Origin: Actinomadura graeca
GTDB taxonomy: Bacteria; Actinomycetota; Actinomycetes; Streptosporangiales; Streptosporangiaceae
NCBI RefSeq assembly: GCF_019175365.1
Contig: NZ_CP059572.1
Coordinates: 8,880,774 to 8,944,773, forward strand
Length of the DNA: 64,000 bases
Reading direction: 5' to 3'
The notes below the pieces were generated by a model, which saw only the letters and a program-made list of their open reading frames with translations, made no database searches and was not told where the DNA came from. The position numbers and the translations under genes are program-made. Below, piece after piece: positions 17,672-28,769 of this stretch. How positions within the stretch are numbered: position 1 is the stretch's first letter; each line of letters starts with the position of its first letter.

Positions 17672-18673
17672 CTAGGGCGCCACCGGCCCCGAGAACGAGT
17701 ACGCGTGGTCCCCCCGGTAGAGCCCGGCGAGCACCTCCTCGATCCCGGCCTCCCGCAGCGCGATGTCGCGGACCTCGTGCCGCCGCGCCACCGCCGCGAC
17801 GACCTCCGCGGCGTTCGACGAGCGCGGCAGCCGCAGCCACTGCCGCGGCCCCTCCACCCGCTCGGCCTCGATCCGCCCGCACCCGGAGGCGTCCAGGACG
17901 ATCGCCGGGCCGGGCCGGGCGAGCTCGACGACCAGCACCCGGTCGGCGTCCACGGTCCGGCGCAGCTGGTCCAGCCCGCCGTCGTAGGCCAGCCGGCCGT
18001 GATCGATGATCATGACGCGGCGGCAGAGCCGCTCGATGTCGCCGAGGTCGTGCGTGGTCAGCAGGATCGTGGTGCCGCGCTCGGCGTTGATACGTTCCAG
18101 GAAATCGCGCACGGTGGCCTTGCTCACCACGTCCAGCCCGATCGTCGGCTCGTCCAGGACGAGCAGCTCCGGATCGTGCAGCAGCGCCGCCGCCAGGTCC
18201 CCGCGCATCCGCTGGCCCAGGCTGAGCTGCCGGACCGGCGTGTCCAGGAACGGCTCCAGCTCCAGCAGCGCGGTGAGCTCGGCGAGCCGCGTCCGGTGCA
18301 GGGCCCCCTCCACCCGGTAGAGCCGCCGGACGAGGGACAGGCTGTCGCGCAGCGGCAGGTCCCACCAGAGCGTCGTGCGCTGGCCGAACACGACGCCGAG
18401 CCGGCGCGCGAGCGAGGTGCGCCGCCGCGACGGGTCCAGCCCGCACACCCGCAGCGTCCCCGACGACGCGGTGAGGATGCCGGTCAGCATCTTGATCGTC
18501 GTGGACTTGCCCGCGCCGTTCGGGCCGAGGTAGCCGACGAACTCGCCGGGCTCCACCGCGAACGACACCCCGTCCACCGCGCGGAGCGTCGTCCGGGCCC
18601 GCCGCCGCAGGCCCCCGGTCCGCGTCCGGACGGTGAACGACTTGACGACGTCCTCGACCTCGATCATCGGCAC
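17672..18673 (-). CDS. ABC-2 type transporter ATP-binding subunit
   Basis: A 333-residue ATPase. Walker A is GPNGAGKST (about residue 54), signature LSLGQRMRGDLAAAL, Walker B LLVLDEPTIGLD and the H-loop ILLTTHDLGDIERLC. The last 90 residues form the regulatory tail seen in exporters paired with ABC2_membrane_6 (DUF990) permeases. It is the third gene of an operon: permease (20286-19498), permease (19505-18678), ATPase, with a 4-bp gap. Daunorubicin/YadG-like exporters of this layout are known; the substrate here is not evident. Confidence 0.92.
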   Translation of the reverse strand: MPMIEVEDVVKSFTVRTRTGGLRRRARTTLRAVDGVSFAVEPGEFVGYLGPNGAGKSTTIKMLTGILTASSGTLRVCGLDPSRRRTSLARRLGVVFGQRTTLWWDLPLRDSLSLVRRLYRVEGALHRTRLAELTALLELEPFLDTPVRQLSLGQRMRGDLAAALLHDPELLVLDEPTIGLDVVSKATVRDFLERINAERGTTILLTTHDLGDIERLCRRVMIIDHGRLAYDGGLDQLRRTVDADRVLVVELARPGPAIVLDASGCGRIEAERVEGPRQWLRLPRSSNAAEVVAAVARRHEVRDIALREAGIEEVLAGLYRGDHAYSFSGPVAP

Positions 18674-18677
18674 GGCC

Positions 18678-19505
18678 TCAGCTCCCTGTCGATCGGTAGT
18701 GCCGCAGCCCGGCCCGCCAGGCGGCCGCCGCCACCGCGCACACGGCCACGGCGACCGCGGGGGAGGCGAAGCGCGCCGCCTCCGGCAGCCCGAGCGGGTC
18801 GGGCCGGTCCAGGACGTACAGCGCGGGCTGCCAGTTGACGAACGCCAGCGGCACGACGAACGTCACCCCCCGCACGAAGTCGCGGGCGAACATGGTCATC
18901 GGGTACTGGGTCAGGAACCCGCCCCCGTAGGTGAGCGACTTCGTCGCGCCGTGGCTGTCGACGAGCACGAACTGCACCGCCGCCCCGAGCACCCACAGCC
19001 CCGCGAAGATCGCCGTCCCGGACAGCACCATCAGCGGGACGAGCGCCACCCGGCCCGGCGTCCACCGCACCTCCATCCGCTCCAGCGCGAGGACGAGGAC
19101 CAGGACCGCGGGGACGACCTTGCCGAAGCGCCGCGGCGAGAACTCCTCGCTGGCGACCTGGATCAGCGGGCTCACGGGCCGCACCAGCATGGCGTCCAGC
19201 GTCCCCTCCCGCACATGGTGGCCGAGCCGCTCGGTGGTGCCGAGCAGGATGTCGGACAGGGCGAACGACAGCGCGGACGTGCCGTACAGGAACAGCACCT
19301 CGTACGCGTCGAACCCGGCGATGCGCGGGGCGCGCGTGAACAGCAGCCCGATCGCGGCCGCGTCGAGGCCGCTGACGACGGCCGTGGCGAGGGCGAGCAG
19401 GACCATCGACACCGGATACTGCGCGGCGGCGCGGATCCACGTCCACGTGAGCAGCCCGTAGCACCGCAGTGCGCCCGCCGCGGCGGCCCCCGCCGCCTCA
19501 GCCAC
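18678..19505 (-). CDS. ABC-2 family transporter permease (DUF990/ABC2_membrane_6 type)
   Basis: A 275-residue protein with six hydrophobic segments. It has the family hallmarks TTERLGHHVREGTLDAMLVRPVSPLIQV (about residue 90) and SLTYGGGFLTQYPMTMFA. Its start overlaps the end of the other permease gene by 8 bp (19498-19505), so translation is coupled. The two permeases are homologous-type halves expected to form a heterodimer over the ATPase encoded at 17672. Confidence 0.88.
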   Translation of the reverse strand: MAEAAGAAAAGALRCYGLLTWTWIRAAAQYPVSMVLLALATAVVSGLDAAAIGLLFTRAPRIAGFDAYEVLFLYGTSALSFALSDILLGTTERLGHHVREGTLDAMLVRPVSPLIQVASEEFSPRRFGKVVPAVLVLVLALERMEVRWTPGRVALVPLMVLSGTAIFAGLWVLGAAVQFVLVDSHGATKSLTYGGGFLTQYPMTMFARDFVRGVTFVVPLAFVNWQPALYVLDRPDPLGLPEAARFASPAVAVAVCAVAAAAWRAGLRHYRSTGS

Positions 19506-20286
19506 CGTGGATCACCAGCCTCCGGCGCGCCGCGCGGGTCAGCAGGTGCCCCGCGGCGAGCAGCGCCGCCGCCCACGCCGCCTGGAACGCCAGCGCCCCG
19601 GCCAGGTCCGCCCCCGCGTACCGGCCGAGGAACACGTCCGCGGGCACCTGGAGCTGCGCGGCCCACGGCAGCGCCCGCGACACCTCCCCGAGCCGCCCGG
19701 GGAAGACGACCAGCGGCAGGATCATCCCGGAGAAGAACAGCGACATCACCAGCATGACGGCGTTGAGGCCGCGGTCGTCGTGCAGCCAGAACATCCCGAG
19801 CGCCACCAGGTAGCGCATCCCGAAGCTCACCAGGGTGGCGAGCAGCACCGCCGCCGCGAACGCCCCGAGCCCGGACGGGCCGGGCCAGTGGAACGGGAAC
19901 GCCAGCGCCCCCGCCACCAGCGGCGGCCCGCCGCGCAGCACCAGCGACCCCGTCGTGCGCCCGAGGTCGTCGGCCAGCCACCAGCCCTGCAACCCGACCG
20001 GGCGGTGCAGGTCGATCGCGACGTCACCGGTGCGGATCCGCTGCGCGAGGTCCATCCCGCCGAAGATCTGGATCGGCCCGATCAGGGCCTGCGTCACGAA
20101 ACAGTAGGTGACGGCGTCGGTCGCGTCGTACCCCCCGAGCGAGGGACGCTCGTGCCAGAGTGCCAAAAGGACATAGGCCCGCATGAACCCGAAGGCGGTG
20201 TTGGTCAGTGCCTCGGCGAGCGAGCCGACCGGGTACGCGGTGTGCCGGCGGAACCCGTAATACCAGACCCACGGAAGAACCCCCAC
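19498..20286 (-). CDS. ABC-2 family transporter permease (DUF990/ABC2_membrane_6 type)
   Basis: A 262-residue membrane protein. GTG 20286 was chosen because the family-typical N-terminus (WYYGFRRHTAYPVGSLAEALTNTAFGF) starts a few residues later; the open frame upstream encodes unrelated Arg/Pro-rich sequence. Conserved features are GGMDLAQRIRTGDVAIDLHRPVGLQ and a C-terminal helix before TRAARRRLVIHGG. It is the first gene of the exporter operon. The SD sequence is weak, so the start is likely but not proven. Confidence 0.82.
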   Translation of the reverse strand: MGVLPWVWYYGFRRHTAYPVGSLAEALTNTAFGFMRAYVLLALWHERPSLGGYDATDAVTYCFVTQALIGPIQIFGGMDLAQRIRTGDVAIDLHRPVGLQGWWLADDLGRTTGSLVLRGGPPLVAGALAFPFHWPGPSGLGAFAAAVLLATLVSFGMRYLVALGMFWLHDDRGLNAVMLVMSLFFSGMILPLVVFPGRLGEVSRALPWAAQLQVPADVFLGRYAGADLAGALAFQAAWAAALLAAGHLLTRAARRRLVIHGG

Positions 20287-20333
20287 TTGCCGAGACCCTA
20301 GATCCAGCGGCACGCGGGGACCATGTAATTTCG

Positions 20334-20365
20334 CACAGACCGCCGTGCCCGGACGGCGGTCTGTG
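20334..20365 (-). terminator. Hairpin terminator after M1 peptidase gene
   Basis: A perfect 13-bp stem (CACAGACCGCCGT at 20334-20346, ACGGCGGTCTGTG at 20353-20365) with a 6-nt loop lies 13 bp beyond the peptidase stop codon (20379-20381). It also separates that gene from the ABC exporter start at 20286. No T-run follows. Confidence 0.75.
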
Positions 20366-20378
20366 CTAACGGGGACGG

Positions 20379-21884
<1,506 letters not shown>

Positions 21885-21989
21885 CGGAGGATCCTCTCCC
21901 TTGAATGATCACTAGCGCGCCTAATTTGCCTGGGTTGTAGTGAAATGTCGAGGGGGAAGCCGAAAGTGGCCGCAGGTGGGAACGAAGCA

Positions 21990-22025
21990 GAAGGCCCCCG
22001 CGGGTGTAGGGACGCGGGGGCCTTC
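21990..22025 (-). terminator. Strong hairpin terminator after isocitrate lyase gene
   Basis: A perfect 13-bp stem (GAAGGCCCCCGCG at 21990-22002, CGCGGGGGCCTTC at 22013-22025) with a 10-nt loop lies 90 bp past the aceA stop (22116). It is upstream of the M1 peptidase gene. Confidence 0.75.
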
Positions 22026-22115
22026 GACTCGGGGGCGGGTCGTCGCCGCGGGACGGCCGCGGCCGGACCGGCCGGTGTGATCGGCGCCGTGATCTGCGCC
22101 TTGATCAGGATCGGG

Positions 22116-23399
22116 TCAGTGGAACTGGCCCTCCTCGGTGGAGCCCCTCAGCGCCGTCGTGGACGAGTCGGGGGCGATCGCGGTGCTCACCAGGTCGAAG
22201 TAGCCGGTACCGGCCTCGCGCTGGTGCTTGACCGCGGTGAACCCCTTCTCGGCCGCCGCGAACTCGCGCTCCTGCAGCTCGACGTAGGCGGTCATGCCCT
22301 CGCGGGCGTAGCCGTGGGCCAGGTCGAACATGCCGTAGTTGAGCGCGTGGAAGCCCGCCAGGGTGATGAACTGGAACTTGAAGCCCATGTGGCCGAGCTC
22401 ACGCTGGAACTTGGCGATGGTCGCGTCGTCCAGGTGCGCCTTCCAGTTGAAGGACGGCGAGCAGTTGTAGGCGAGCATCTGGTCGGGGTACTCGGCCTTG
22501 ACCGCCTCCGCGAACCTGCGGGCCTGCTCCAGGTCCGGGGTGCCCGTCTCCATCCAGATCAGGTCGGAGTAGGGCGCGTACGCCTTGGCGCGGGCGATGC
22601 AGGGCTCGATGCCGTTGCGGACGCGGAAGAAGCCCTCGGCGGTGCGCTCGCCGGTCAGGAACTCGCGGTCGCGCTCGTCCACGTCCGTCGTGATCAGTGT
22701 CGCGGCCTCGGCGTCGGTCCGCGCGATGATCAGGGACGGGACGCCCGAGACGTCCGCGGCGAGGCGGGCGGTGTTCAGCGTCTTGATGTGCTGCGAGGTC
22801 GGGATCAGCACCTTGCCGCCGAGGTGGCCGCACTTCTTCTCCGAGGCGAGCTGGTCCTCCCAGTGCACGCCCGCGGCACCGGCGGCGATCATGCCCTTCA
22901 TCAGCTCGAAGGCGTTCAGCACGCCGCCGAAGCCCGCCTCGGCGTCGGCCACGATGGGCGCGAGGAAGTGCGTGCCGCCCTCGCCCTCGGCCCACTGGAC
23001 CTGGTCGGCGCGCAGCAGCGCGTTGTTGATGCGCCGCACCACCGCCGGGACCGAGTTCGCCGGGTAGATGCTCTGGTCGGGGTAGGTCTGGCCCGCGAGG
23101 TTGGCGTCGGCCGCGACCTGCCAGCCGGACAGGTAGATGGCCTTGAGCCCGGCCTTCACCTGCTGGACGGCCTGGAGCCCGGTCAGCGCGCCGAGCGAGT
23201 GGACGTAGTCCTCCTCGTGCAGCAGCGTCCACAGGCGCTCCGCGCCGAGGCGCGCGAGCGTGTGCTCCTCCTGGACCGAGCCGCGGATCCGCACGACGTC
23301 CTCGGCCGTGAAGGTCCGCTCGACGTCCTTCCACCGGGCATCGGTGTCCCACTGACGCTGCAGCTCATCGGCTGCGCCCTTGAGGCGACTGTCGCTCAT
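22116..23399 (-). CDS. aceA: Isocitrate lyase
   Basis: A 427-residue enzyme of the glyoxylate shunt, cleaving isocitrate to glyoxylate and succinate in the cytoplasm. The catalytic-loop signature [14 protein letters not shown] is intact. [27 protein letters not shown] and [16 protein letters not shown] are all standard for the short (ICL1-type) actinobacterial enzyme of 425-430 residues. It is divergent from the RamB-type regulator at 23516, which in Corynebacterium controls aceA. Needed for growth on acetate or fatty acids. No malate synthase gene lies in the window. Confidence 0.97.
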   Translation of the reverse strand: MSDSRLKGAADELQRQWDTDARWKDVERTFTAEDVVRIRGSVQEEHTLARLGAERLWTLLHEEDYVHSLGALTGLQAVQQVKAGLKAIYLSGWQVAADANLAGQTYPDQSIYPANSVPAVVRRINNALLRADQVQWAEGEGGTHFLAPIVADAEAGFGGVLNAFELMKGMIAAGAAGVHWEDQLASEKKCGHLGGKVLIPTSQHIKTLNTARLAADVSGVPSLIIARTDAEAATLITTDVDERDREFLTGERTAEGFFRVRNGIEPCIARAKAYAPYSDLIWMETGTPDLEQARRFAEAVKAEYPDQMLAYNCSPSFNWKAHLDDATIAKFQRELGHMGFKFQFITLAGFHALNYGMFDLAHGYAREGMTAYVELQEREFAAAEKGFTAVKHQREAGTGYFDLVSTAIAPDSSTTALRGSTEEGQFH

Positions 23400-23515
23400 C
23401 TTCCTGCCCTTCCGTGTCGTCCCCTGGGTGCTTGCGTCGACTATGCCCCGGTCCCGGTTGCCGGAAAGAGCCAGCGGGCACAGAAGAATCGCGAAAATTC
23501 CGCTATCATCAAGCG
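23400..23515. promoter_or_regulatory. aceA / ramB-type divergent promoter region
   Basis: These 116 bp separate isocitrate lyase from its probable regulator. The stretch 23481-23512 is AT-richer (AGAATCGCGAAAATTCCGCT and the following bases) and contains GCGAAAATTCCGC. This is the most likely place for RamB-type binding and both promoters; the exact site is inferred. Confidence 0.5.
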
Positions 23516-24985
23516 GTGACGACCTTGCGGCCAGAAGAACCCCTCAACTTGACGAGTGACGTAGATCTCGTCACCTTCGGGCAGCGGCTTCGCCATCTGC
23601 GGCGCGGCCGCGGCATGACGCTGGCGGACCTCGGCGAGCGCGTCGGCCGCGCCCCGTCCCAGCTGTCCCTGCTGGAGAACGGGCGGCGCGAGCCCAAGCT
23701 GTCGCTGCTCCAGGCGCTCGCCGCGGCGCTGGAGTGCCCGGTGGAGGAACTGCTGCGCCGCCAGCCGCCGAGCCGCCGCGCGCAGCTGGAGATCGCGCTG
23801 GAGGAGGCGCAGCGCGACCCGCTGTACCGCACGCTCGGGCTGTCGCACCTCAAGGTCGGCAAGCGGATGCCGAACGAGGTGATCGAGCACATCCTCGCCC
23901 TGTACGGGGAGCTGAGGCGCAGCCGCACCAAGCCCACCGCGAGCCCGGAGGAGGCGCGCAAGGCCAACGCCGAGCTGCGCCGCCAGATGCACGAGCGCGG
24001 CAACTACTTCGCCGGAATCGAGCAGGTCGCGGCGCAGACGCTCGACGCGGTCGGCTACCGGCGCGGCGCGGTGTCGCAGGGGCTGCTGATGACCCTGGTC
24101 GGCCACTTCGGCTTCAGCCTCCAGTACGTCCAGGACCTGCCGCGCTCGGTCCGGTCCGTCACCGACCTGCGCAACCGGCGGATCTACCTGGAGCGCGAGC
24201 AGCTCGGCATGCACACGCCCCGGACGATCCTGCTGCAGACCCTCGGCCACATCGCGCTCGACCACGACCAGCCCCGCGACTTCGCCGACTTCCTGCGCCA
24301 GCGCGTGGAGGCGAACTACTTCGGCGCCGCGATCCTGATGCCCGAGCGCAGCGTCGTCCCGTTCCTCCAGGAGGCCAAGGCCGCGCGGGAGCTGTCGGTG
24401 GAGGACCTGGCCGACGTCTTCTCCGTCTCCTACGAGATGGCCGCGCATCGCTTCACCAACGTCGCGACCCACCACCTCGACCTCCAGCTGCACTTCACCA
24501 AGAACGACGAGAACGGCACGATCTACAAGGCGTACGCCAACGACGGGCTGGCCTTCCCGCAGGACGAGGACGGCGCGATCGAGGGGCAGCGGATGTGCCG
24601 CGCGTGGGCCGGGCGGCACGTGTTCACCGCCGAGGACCGCTTCTCGGTCTACCACCAGTACACCGACACCCCCAACGGCACGTACTGGTGCCTCTCGCAC
24701 GTCGATCCCAGCCATGAGCGCGACTTCGCGATCACGCTCGGCGTCCGGTTCGAGGACTCGCGCTGGTTCCGCGGCCGGGAGACGACCCGGCGCGTCAGAT
24801 CGGCCTGCCCCGACGGCGACTGCTGCCAGCGCCCGCCCAAGGCGCTGTCCGACCGGTGGGAGGGGATGGCCTGGCCGTCCGCGCGCGCCCACTCGCACGT
24901 GCTGTCCGTCCTGCCGCCCGGGGCGTTCCCCGGTGTGGACGACGCCGACGTCTACGAGTTCCTGGACAGGCATGCCGCCGAATGA
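23516..24985 (+). CDS. ramB: RamB/ScfR-type XRE regulator of acetate and fatty-acid metabolism
   Basis: A 489-residue short-chain fatty acyl transcriptional regulator. GTG 23516 gives a normal N-terminus ahead of the XRE helix-turn-helix ([36 protein letters not shown]). The central part has the degenerate Zn-peptidase-like domain ([32 protein letters not shown]). The C-terminal DUF2083 part has a cysteine cluster ([10 protein letters not shown]). RamB of Corynebacterium represses aceA, aceB and pta-ack; ScfR relatives sense acyl-CoAs. Divergence from aceA supports this role. Confidence 0.9.
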   Translation: MTTLRPEEPLNLTSDVDLVTFGQRLRHLRRGRGMTLADLGERVGRAPSQLSLLENGRREPKLSLLQALAAALECPVEELLRRQPPSRRAQLEIALEEAQRDPLYRTLGLSHLKVGKRMPNEVIEHILALYGELRRSRTKPTASPEEARKANAELRRQMHERGNYFAGIEQVAAQTLDAVGYRRGAVSQGLLMTLVGHFGFSLQYVQDLPRSVRSVTDLRNRRIYLEREQLGMHTPRTILLQTLGHIALDHDQPRDFADFLRQRVEANYFGAAILMPERSVVPFLQEAKAARELSVEDLADVFSVSYEMAAHRFTNVATHHLDLQLHFTKNDENGTIYKAYANDGLAFPQDEDGAIEGQRMCRAWAGRHVFTAEDRFSVYHQYTDTPNGTYWCLSHVDPSHERDFAITLGVRFEDSRWFRGRETTRRVRSACPDGDCCQRPPKALSDRWEGMAWPSARAHSHVLSVLPPGAFPGVDDADVYEFLDRHAAE

Positions 24986-25136
24986 CCGGCGCGTTGTGCC
25001 GTTGTTAACTCTTCGGGACGGTCGATCCCCGCTCGCGCCGAGCGTGAATGATCTGAGGTGATCCGGTGTTCCCCCAAGAGGGGCCACCGGGGCCGATGCC
25101 CCGCCCGCCGGACGGTCCGCACGGAAAGGAGAGCGC

Positions 25137-26120
25137 GTGCTGCCTGAGGTCGCTTCGTGGTTGCGCCGCCGTACGAGCACGGCGGGCGACTGGCCGCCGC
25201 ACGCCCTGCTGGCCGCGAAGGGGGCCGCGAGGATCAGCGTCGTGCTCCCCGCGCGCGACGAGGAGGCGACGGTGGGCGCCATCGTGGCGGCCATCCGCGC
25301 CGACCTGGTCGAGCGGATCCCGCTGGTGGACGAGATCGTCGTGGTCGACTCCCGCTCCACCGACCGGACCGCCGCCGTGGCCGCGGCGGCGGGGGCCGGG
25401 GTGGTCGCCCAGGACGCCGTCCTGCCCGGGCACGGGCGGATGTCGGGCAAGGGCGAGGCGCTGTGGAAGTCGCTGGCCGCGACGTCCGGCGACCTGCTGG
25501 TGTTCGTGGACGCCGACCTGCGCGGCTTCACCTCCTCCTACGTCACGGGCCTGCTCGGGCCGCTGCTCGCCGACCCCTCCGTCGGCTACGTGAAGGGGTG
25601 CTACGACCGGCCCCTCGTCGAGGGCGGCCGGCCCGTCGAGGGCGGTGGCGGCCGGGTCACCGAGCTGGTCGCCCGCCCCCTGATCAACCTGCACTGGCCG
25701 CTGCTCGCCGGCGTGATGCAGCCGCTCGGCGGGGAGTACGCCGGGCGCCGCGCGCTGCTGGAGCGGCTGCCGTTCGTGACCGGCTACGGCGTGGAGCTCG
25801 GCCTGCTCCTGGACGTCTTCCAGGACTCCGGCCTCGACGCGATCGCCCAGGTCGACCTCGGCCGCCGCGTCCACGCGCACCAGTCCACCGAGGCGCTCGG
25901 GGAGATGTCCGGCCAGATCATGCTGACGGCCTGGTCCAGGCTGGAGCGGCACGGCCGGATGGTCCCGCTCGGGGCCCCCTCCACCGCGCTCACCCAGTTC
26001 CGCCGCGCGCCCGGCGGGCACGACACGCGCACCAGCGACGTCGGGGTGGGGGAGCGTCCGCCGATGATCGAGGTGCCCGCGTACGCCGCCGCGCGGTCGT
26101 TCACGCCCGGACGCGGCTGA
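25137..26120 (+). CDS. gpgS: Glucosyl-3-phosphoglycerate synthase
   Basis: A 327-residue GT-A (GT81) glycosyltransferase. GTG 25137 follows GGAAAGGAG. SVVLPARDEEATVGAIV is the nucleotide-sugar start, the metal-binding DxD is FVDADLRGFT, and GKGEALWKSL and QPLGGEYAGRRALLERLPFVTGYGVELGLLLD are family hallmarks. It transfers glucose from NDP-glucose to 3-phosphoglycerate, the first step towards glucosylglycerate and methylglucose lipopolysaccharide in actinobacteria. No phosphatase gene is adjacent. The downstream acyl-CoA dehydrogenase starts 67 bp later and may be independent. Confidence 0.93.
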   Translation: MLPEVASWLRRRTSTAGDWPPHALLAAKGAARISVVLPARDEEATVGAIVAAIRADLVERIPLVDEIVVVDSRSTDRTAAVAAAAGAGVVAQDAVLPGHGRMSGKGEALWKSLAATSGDLLVFVDADLRGFTSSYVTGLLGPLLADPSVGYVKGCYDRPLVEGGRPVEGGGGRVTELVARPLINLHWPLLAGVMQPLGGEYAGRRALLERLPFVTGYGVELGLLLDVFQDSGLDAIAQVDLGRRVHAHQSTEALGEMSGQIMLTAWSRLERHGRMVPLGAPSTALTQFRRAPGGHDTRTSDVGVGERPPMIEVPAYAAARSFTPGRG

Positions 26121-26187
26121 CCCCCGCCCGCGTCCTGCGCGGTGCTACCGTTGGCAACAGCCGTATTGGAAAGAGGGTCAATAAGTC

Positions 26188-27417
26188 ATGACGAGCGCGG
26201 AGTCGGCGCCGTTCTCGCTGGAGCCCAGCGAGGACGTCCGCCAGGTCCGGGAGTGGGTCCACGAGTTCGCCCGGGACGTCGTCCGCCCCGCGGCGCAGGA
26301 GTGGGACGAGCGCGAGGAGACCCCCTGGCCGCTGATCCAGGAGGCGTCCAAGATCGGGCTCTACTCGCTCGACTTCTTCGCCGCCCAGTGGCTGGAGCCG
26401 TCCGGCCTCGGCATCCCCGTCGCCTTCGAGGAACTGTTCTGGGGCGACGCCGGCATCGCCCTGTCGATCGTGGGCACCGGCCTCGCCGCCGCGTCTGTGG
26501 CCTCGGTCGGCACGCCCGAGCAGGTCGGCGAGTGGGTGCCGCAGATGTTCGGGTCCCCCGGCGACGTCAGGCTCGGCGCGTTCTGCGCCTCCGAGCCCGA
26601 CGCGGGCAGCGACGTGGGCGCGATCCGGGCCCGCGCGGTCTTCGACGAGGCCAAGGACGAGTGGGTGCTGAACGGCACCAAGACCTGGGCGACCAACGGC
26701 GGCATCGCCGACGTGCACGTGGTGGTGGCCTCCGTCCACCCCGACCTCGGCAGCCGCGGCCAGGCCGGCTTCATCGTCCCGCCGGGCACCCCCGGGCTGA
26801 GGCAGGGGCAGAAGTTCAGGAAGCACGGGATCCGCGCCTCGCACACCGCCGAGGTGGTCCTGGAGGACGTGCGGGTCCCGTCCCGCCTGATCGTCGGCGG
26901 GAAGGACAGGTTCGACGAGCGCGTCGCGCGGGCCCGCGAGGGCAGGAGCTCCAAGGGCCAGGCCGCGCTGAAGACGTTCGAGGCCACGCGCCCGGCCGTC
27001 GGCGCGATGGCCCTGGGCGTCGGCCGCGCCGCCTACGAGTACGCCCTGGGGTACGCGCGGGAGCGCGAGCAGTTCGGCAGGAAGATCGGCGACTTCCAGG
27101 CCGTGGCGTTCAAGCTGGCCGACATGAGGTGCCGGCTGGACGCGGCGCGGCTCATGGTGTGGCGGGCGGCGTGGATGGCGCGCACCGGCAGGGACTTCGG
27201 CAGCGCCGAGGGGTCGATGGCCAAGCTGATGGCCAGCGAGATGGCGGTGCGCGTCACCGAGGAGGCCGTCCAGATCCTCGGCGGCAACGGCTACACCCGG
27301 GACTACCCGGTGGAGCGGATGCACCGCGACGCGCGGATCTTCACGATCTTCGAGGGGACCAGCGAGATCCAGCGGCTGGTCATCGGCCGCACCGTCACGG
27401 GCCTGCCCGTCCGGTAG
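26188..27417 (+). CDS. Acyl-CoA dehydrogenase family protein
   Basis: A 409-residue FAD enzyme. The substrate/FAD-binding motif [14 protein letters not shown] (about residue 130), TKTWATNGG and the C-terminal [31 protein letters not shown] with the catalytic-region Glu are all present. It introduces the alpha-beta double bond in acyl-CoA using an electron-transfer flavoprotein. Chain-length preference is not evident. An AGAGGG sequence lies about 10 nt before ATG 26188. Confidence 0.92.
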   Translation: MTSAESAPFSLEPSEDVRQVREWVHEFARDVVRPAAQEWDEREETPWPLIQEASKIGLYSLDFFAAQWLEPSGLGIPVAFEELFWGDAGIALSIVGTGLAAASVASVGTPEQVGEWVPQMFGSPGDVRLGAFCASEPDAGSDVGAIRARAVFDEAKDEWVLNGTKTWATNGGIADVHVVVASVHPDLGSRGQAGFIVPPGTPGLRQGQKFRKHGIRASHTAEVVLEDVRVPSRLIVGGKDRFDERVARAREGRSSKGQAALKTFEATRPAVGAMALGVGRAAYEYALGYAREREQFGRKIGDFQAVAFKLADMRCRLDAARLMVWRAAWMARTGRDFGSAEGSMAKLMASEMAVRVTEEAVQILGGNGYTRDYPVERMHRDARIFTIFEGTSEIQRLVIGRTVTGLPVR

Positions 27418-27481
27418 CCGGCGATGACGGACGGCCCGGGCGGCGGCGCGGGACGGCGGCGTGACCCCGGCCGATCCTGTT

Positions 27482-28123
27482 CTACGGGCCTGCCTGGGCG
27501 TCCACCGGCAGCACGCTCTGGGCCACCCGCTGCGCCCGCGTCTCGTCGGCGCCCGCGCCCCGCAGGGAGACGAAGCCCCACGCCCCGGGGCTCCACTCCC
27601 ACGCCAGCTCCACGGCGCCGGGCCGCAGCACCGGCGTCGCGAGCACGTACGCGCGGTGCCCGTGCACGTCCGGGGCGGGCCGTCCCGCCGGGGACCGGCC
27701 GCCGCTGCCGGGCGGCAGGCCCCCGGCCGGGTACATCTCCACGACCCCGTCCGCGCGAAGGGTCCCGCCGGGGTGCTCCACCCGCAGCGTGATCCGCTGG
27801 ACGTCGCGTCCGGGCCGGTAGGACTCCGGCGCGAACCCGCCCGCCGACCCCACGGTGAAGGCGTGCCGCCGCGTGTCGAAGTGCCCCGCCGGCGCGGCGG
27901 GCCGGGGCTCCGGCGCCCGGCCCGGGCGTCCCGCCAGCACCGCCGCCACGACGATCAGGACCACGGCGACCGCCGTGGACGCCGTCGCCGCGACGCGGCG
28001 GGCCCGCGCCCGGCGCCGGCCCGACCGGACGGCGCGTTCCAGGCCGGCCGCCCCGGAACCGGGGGCCTCGAAGTCGCGCAGCGCGCCGAGGAGCCGCGCG
28101 GCGTCGCGTTCCAGCTCGTCCAC
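27482..28123 (-). CDS. Single-pass membrane protein, likely anti-sigma factor
   Basis: A 213-residue protein. The N-terminal 40 residues are charged and cytoplasmic-looking (MDELERDAARLLGALRDFEAP). One transmembrane helix follows at about 46-65 (ASTAVAVVLIVVAAVLAG), then an outside domain of about 150 residues with no recognised motif. It starts 4 bp after the SigE-type sigma gene (28128-28766). The architecture and position fit an anti-sigma factor, although no zinc anti-sigma HxxxCxxC motif is present, so the role is inferred. Confidence 0.7.
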   Translation of the reverse strand: MDELERDAARLLGALRDFEAPGSGAAGLERAVRSGRRRARARRVAATASTAVAVVLIVVAAVLAGRPGRAPEPRPAAPAGHFDTRRHAFTVGSAGGFAPESYRPGRDVQRITLRVEHPGGTLRADGVVEMYPAGGLPPGSGGRSPAGRPAPDVHGHRAYVLATPVLRPGAVELAWEWSPGAWGFVSLRGAGADETRAQRVAQSVLPVDAQAGP

Positions 28124-28127
28124 CGTG

Positions 28128-28766
28128 CTACTCCTCTCCCCGCCGGCCGGGCCCGGGCGGTTCCGCCGCGACGGCCGCGGCCCGCCCGCCCATCAGCGCG
28201 CGCAGCCGCGCCAGACCGTGCGCGGTCTGGCTCTTCACGGTGCCCTCCGAGCATCCGAGGATCTCCGCGACCTCGGCGACCGGCAGGTCGCACAGGAACC
28301 TCAGGACGAGCACCGCGCGCTGGCGGCGCGGCACGCGGGCCAGCGCGGCGCGCACCTCCTCGCGCGTCTCCACGTCGGGGTCCGGCGCGCTCGCCAGGCC
28401 CGGCGTGTCGGCCGGGGCGCCGGTCAGCCGGACCCGCGCCCAGGCGAGCCGCCGCTCACTGAGGAACGACCGCACCAGGATCGCCCGGACGTACCGGTCG
28501 ACGTCGTCGGCGGCGCGGGCGCGCCGCCAGTGCACGTACAGCCGGGTGAGCGCCGCCTGGACGACGTCGTCCGCGCGGTGCGGGTCGCGGCACAGCAGGT
28601 GCGCGATGCGCCGCAGGCCGGGCAGCGCGCCGGTCACGTACTCCACGTACTCGCGCTCGTCCGACGCCGGCACCGCCGTCCCCCTCGCCGTCCCCCTCGC
28701 CGTCCTCGCCATGTCCGGTGTGACGGCCGCGGAGGGCCGCAGGATCGCGCTCTCGGCGTCCATCAC
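28128..28766 (-). CDS. SigE-family ECF RNA polymerase sigma factor
   Basis: A 212-residue sigma factor. Region 2 is LRRIAHLLCRDPHRADDVVQAALTRLYVHWRRA, and region 4 is LARVPRRQRAVLVLRFLCDLPVAEVAEILGCSEGTVKSQTAHGLARLR. The first 35 residues are non-conserved and contain a tandem TARGTARGTA, so ATG 28712 is an alternative start. It begins 3 bp after the membrane protein gene at 28770 and is followed by a likely anti-sigma gene, so sigma and envelope genes form one operon. Confidence 0.9.
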   Translation of the reverse strand: MMDAESAILRPSAAVTPDMARTARGTARGTAVPASDEREYVEYVTGALPGLRRIAHLLCRDPHRADDVVQAALTRLYVHWRRARAADDVDRYVRAILVRSFLSERRLAWARVRLTGAPADTPGLASAPDPDVETREEVRAALARVPRRQRAVLVLRFLCDLPVAEVAEILGCSEGTVKSQTAHGLARLRALMGGRAAAVAAEPPGPGRRGEE

Positions 28767-28769
28767 CGG

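Noticed and set aside
28676..28712. Tandem CCCCTCGCCGT repeat
   Set aside because: It lies at the non-conserved N-terminus of the SigE-type sigma factor and gives a TARGTARGTA tract; probably outside the true coding start, with no sign of a regulatory array.
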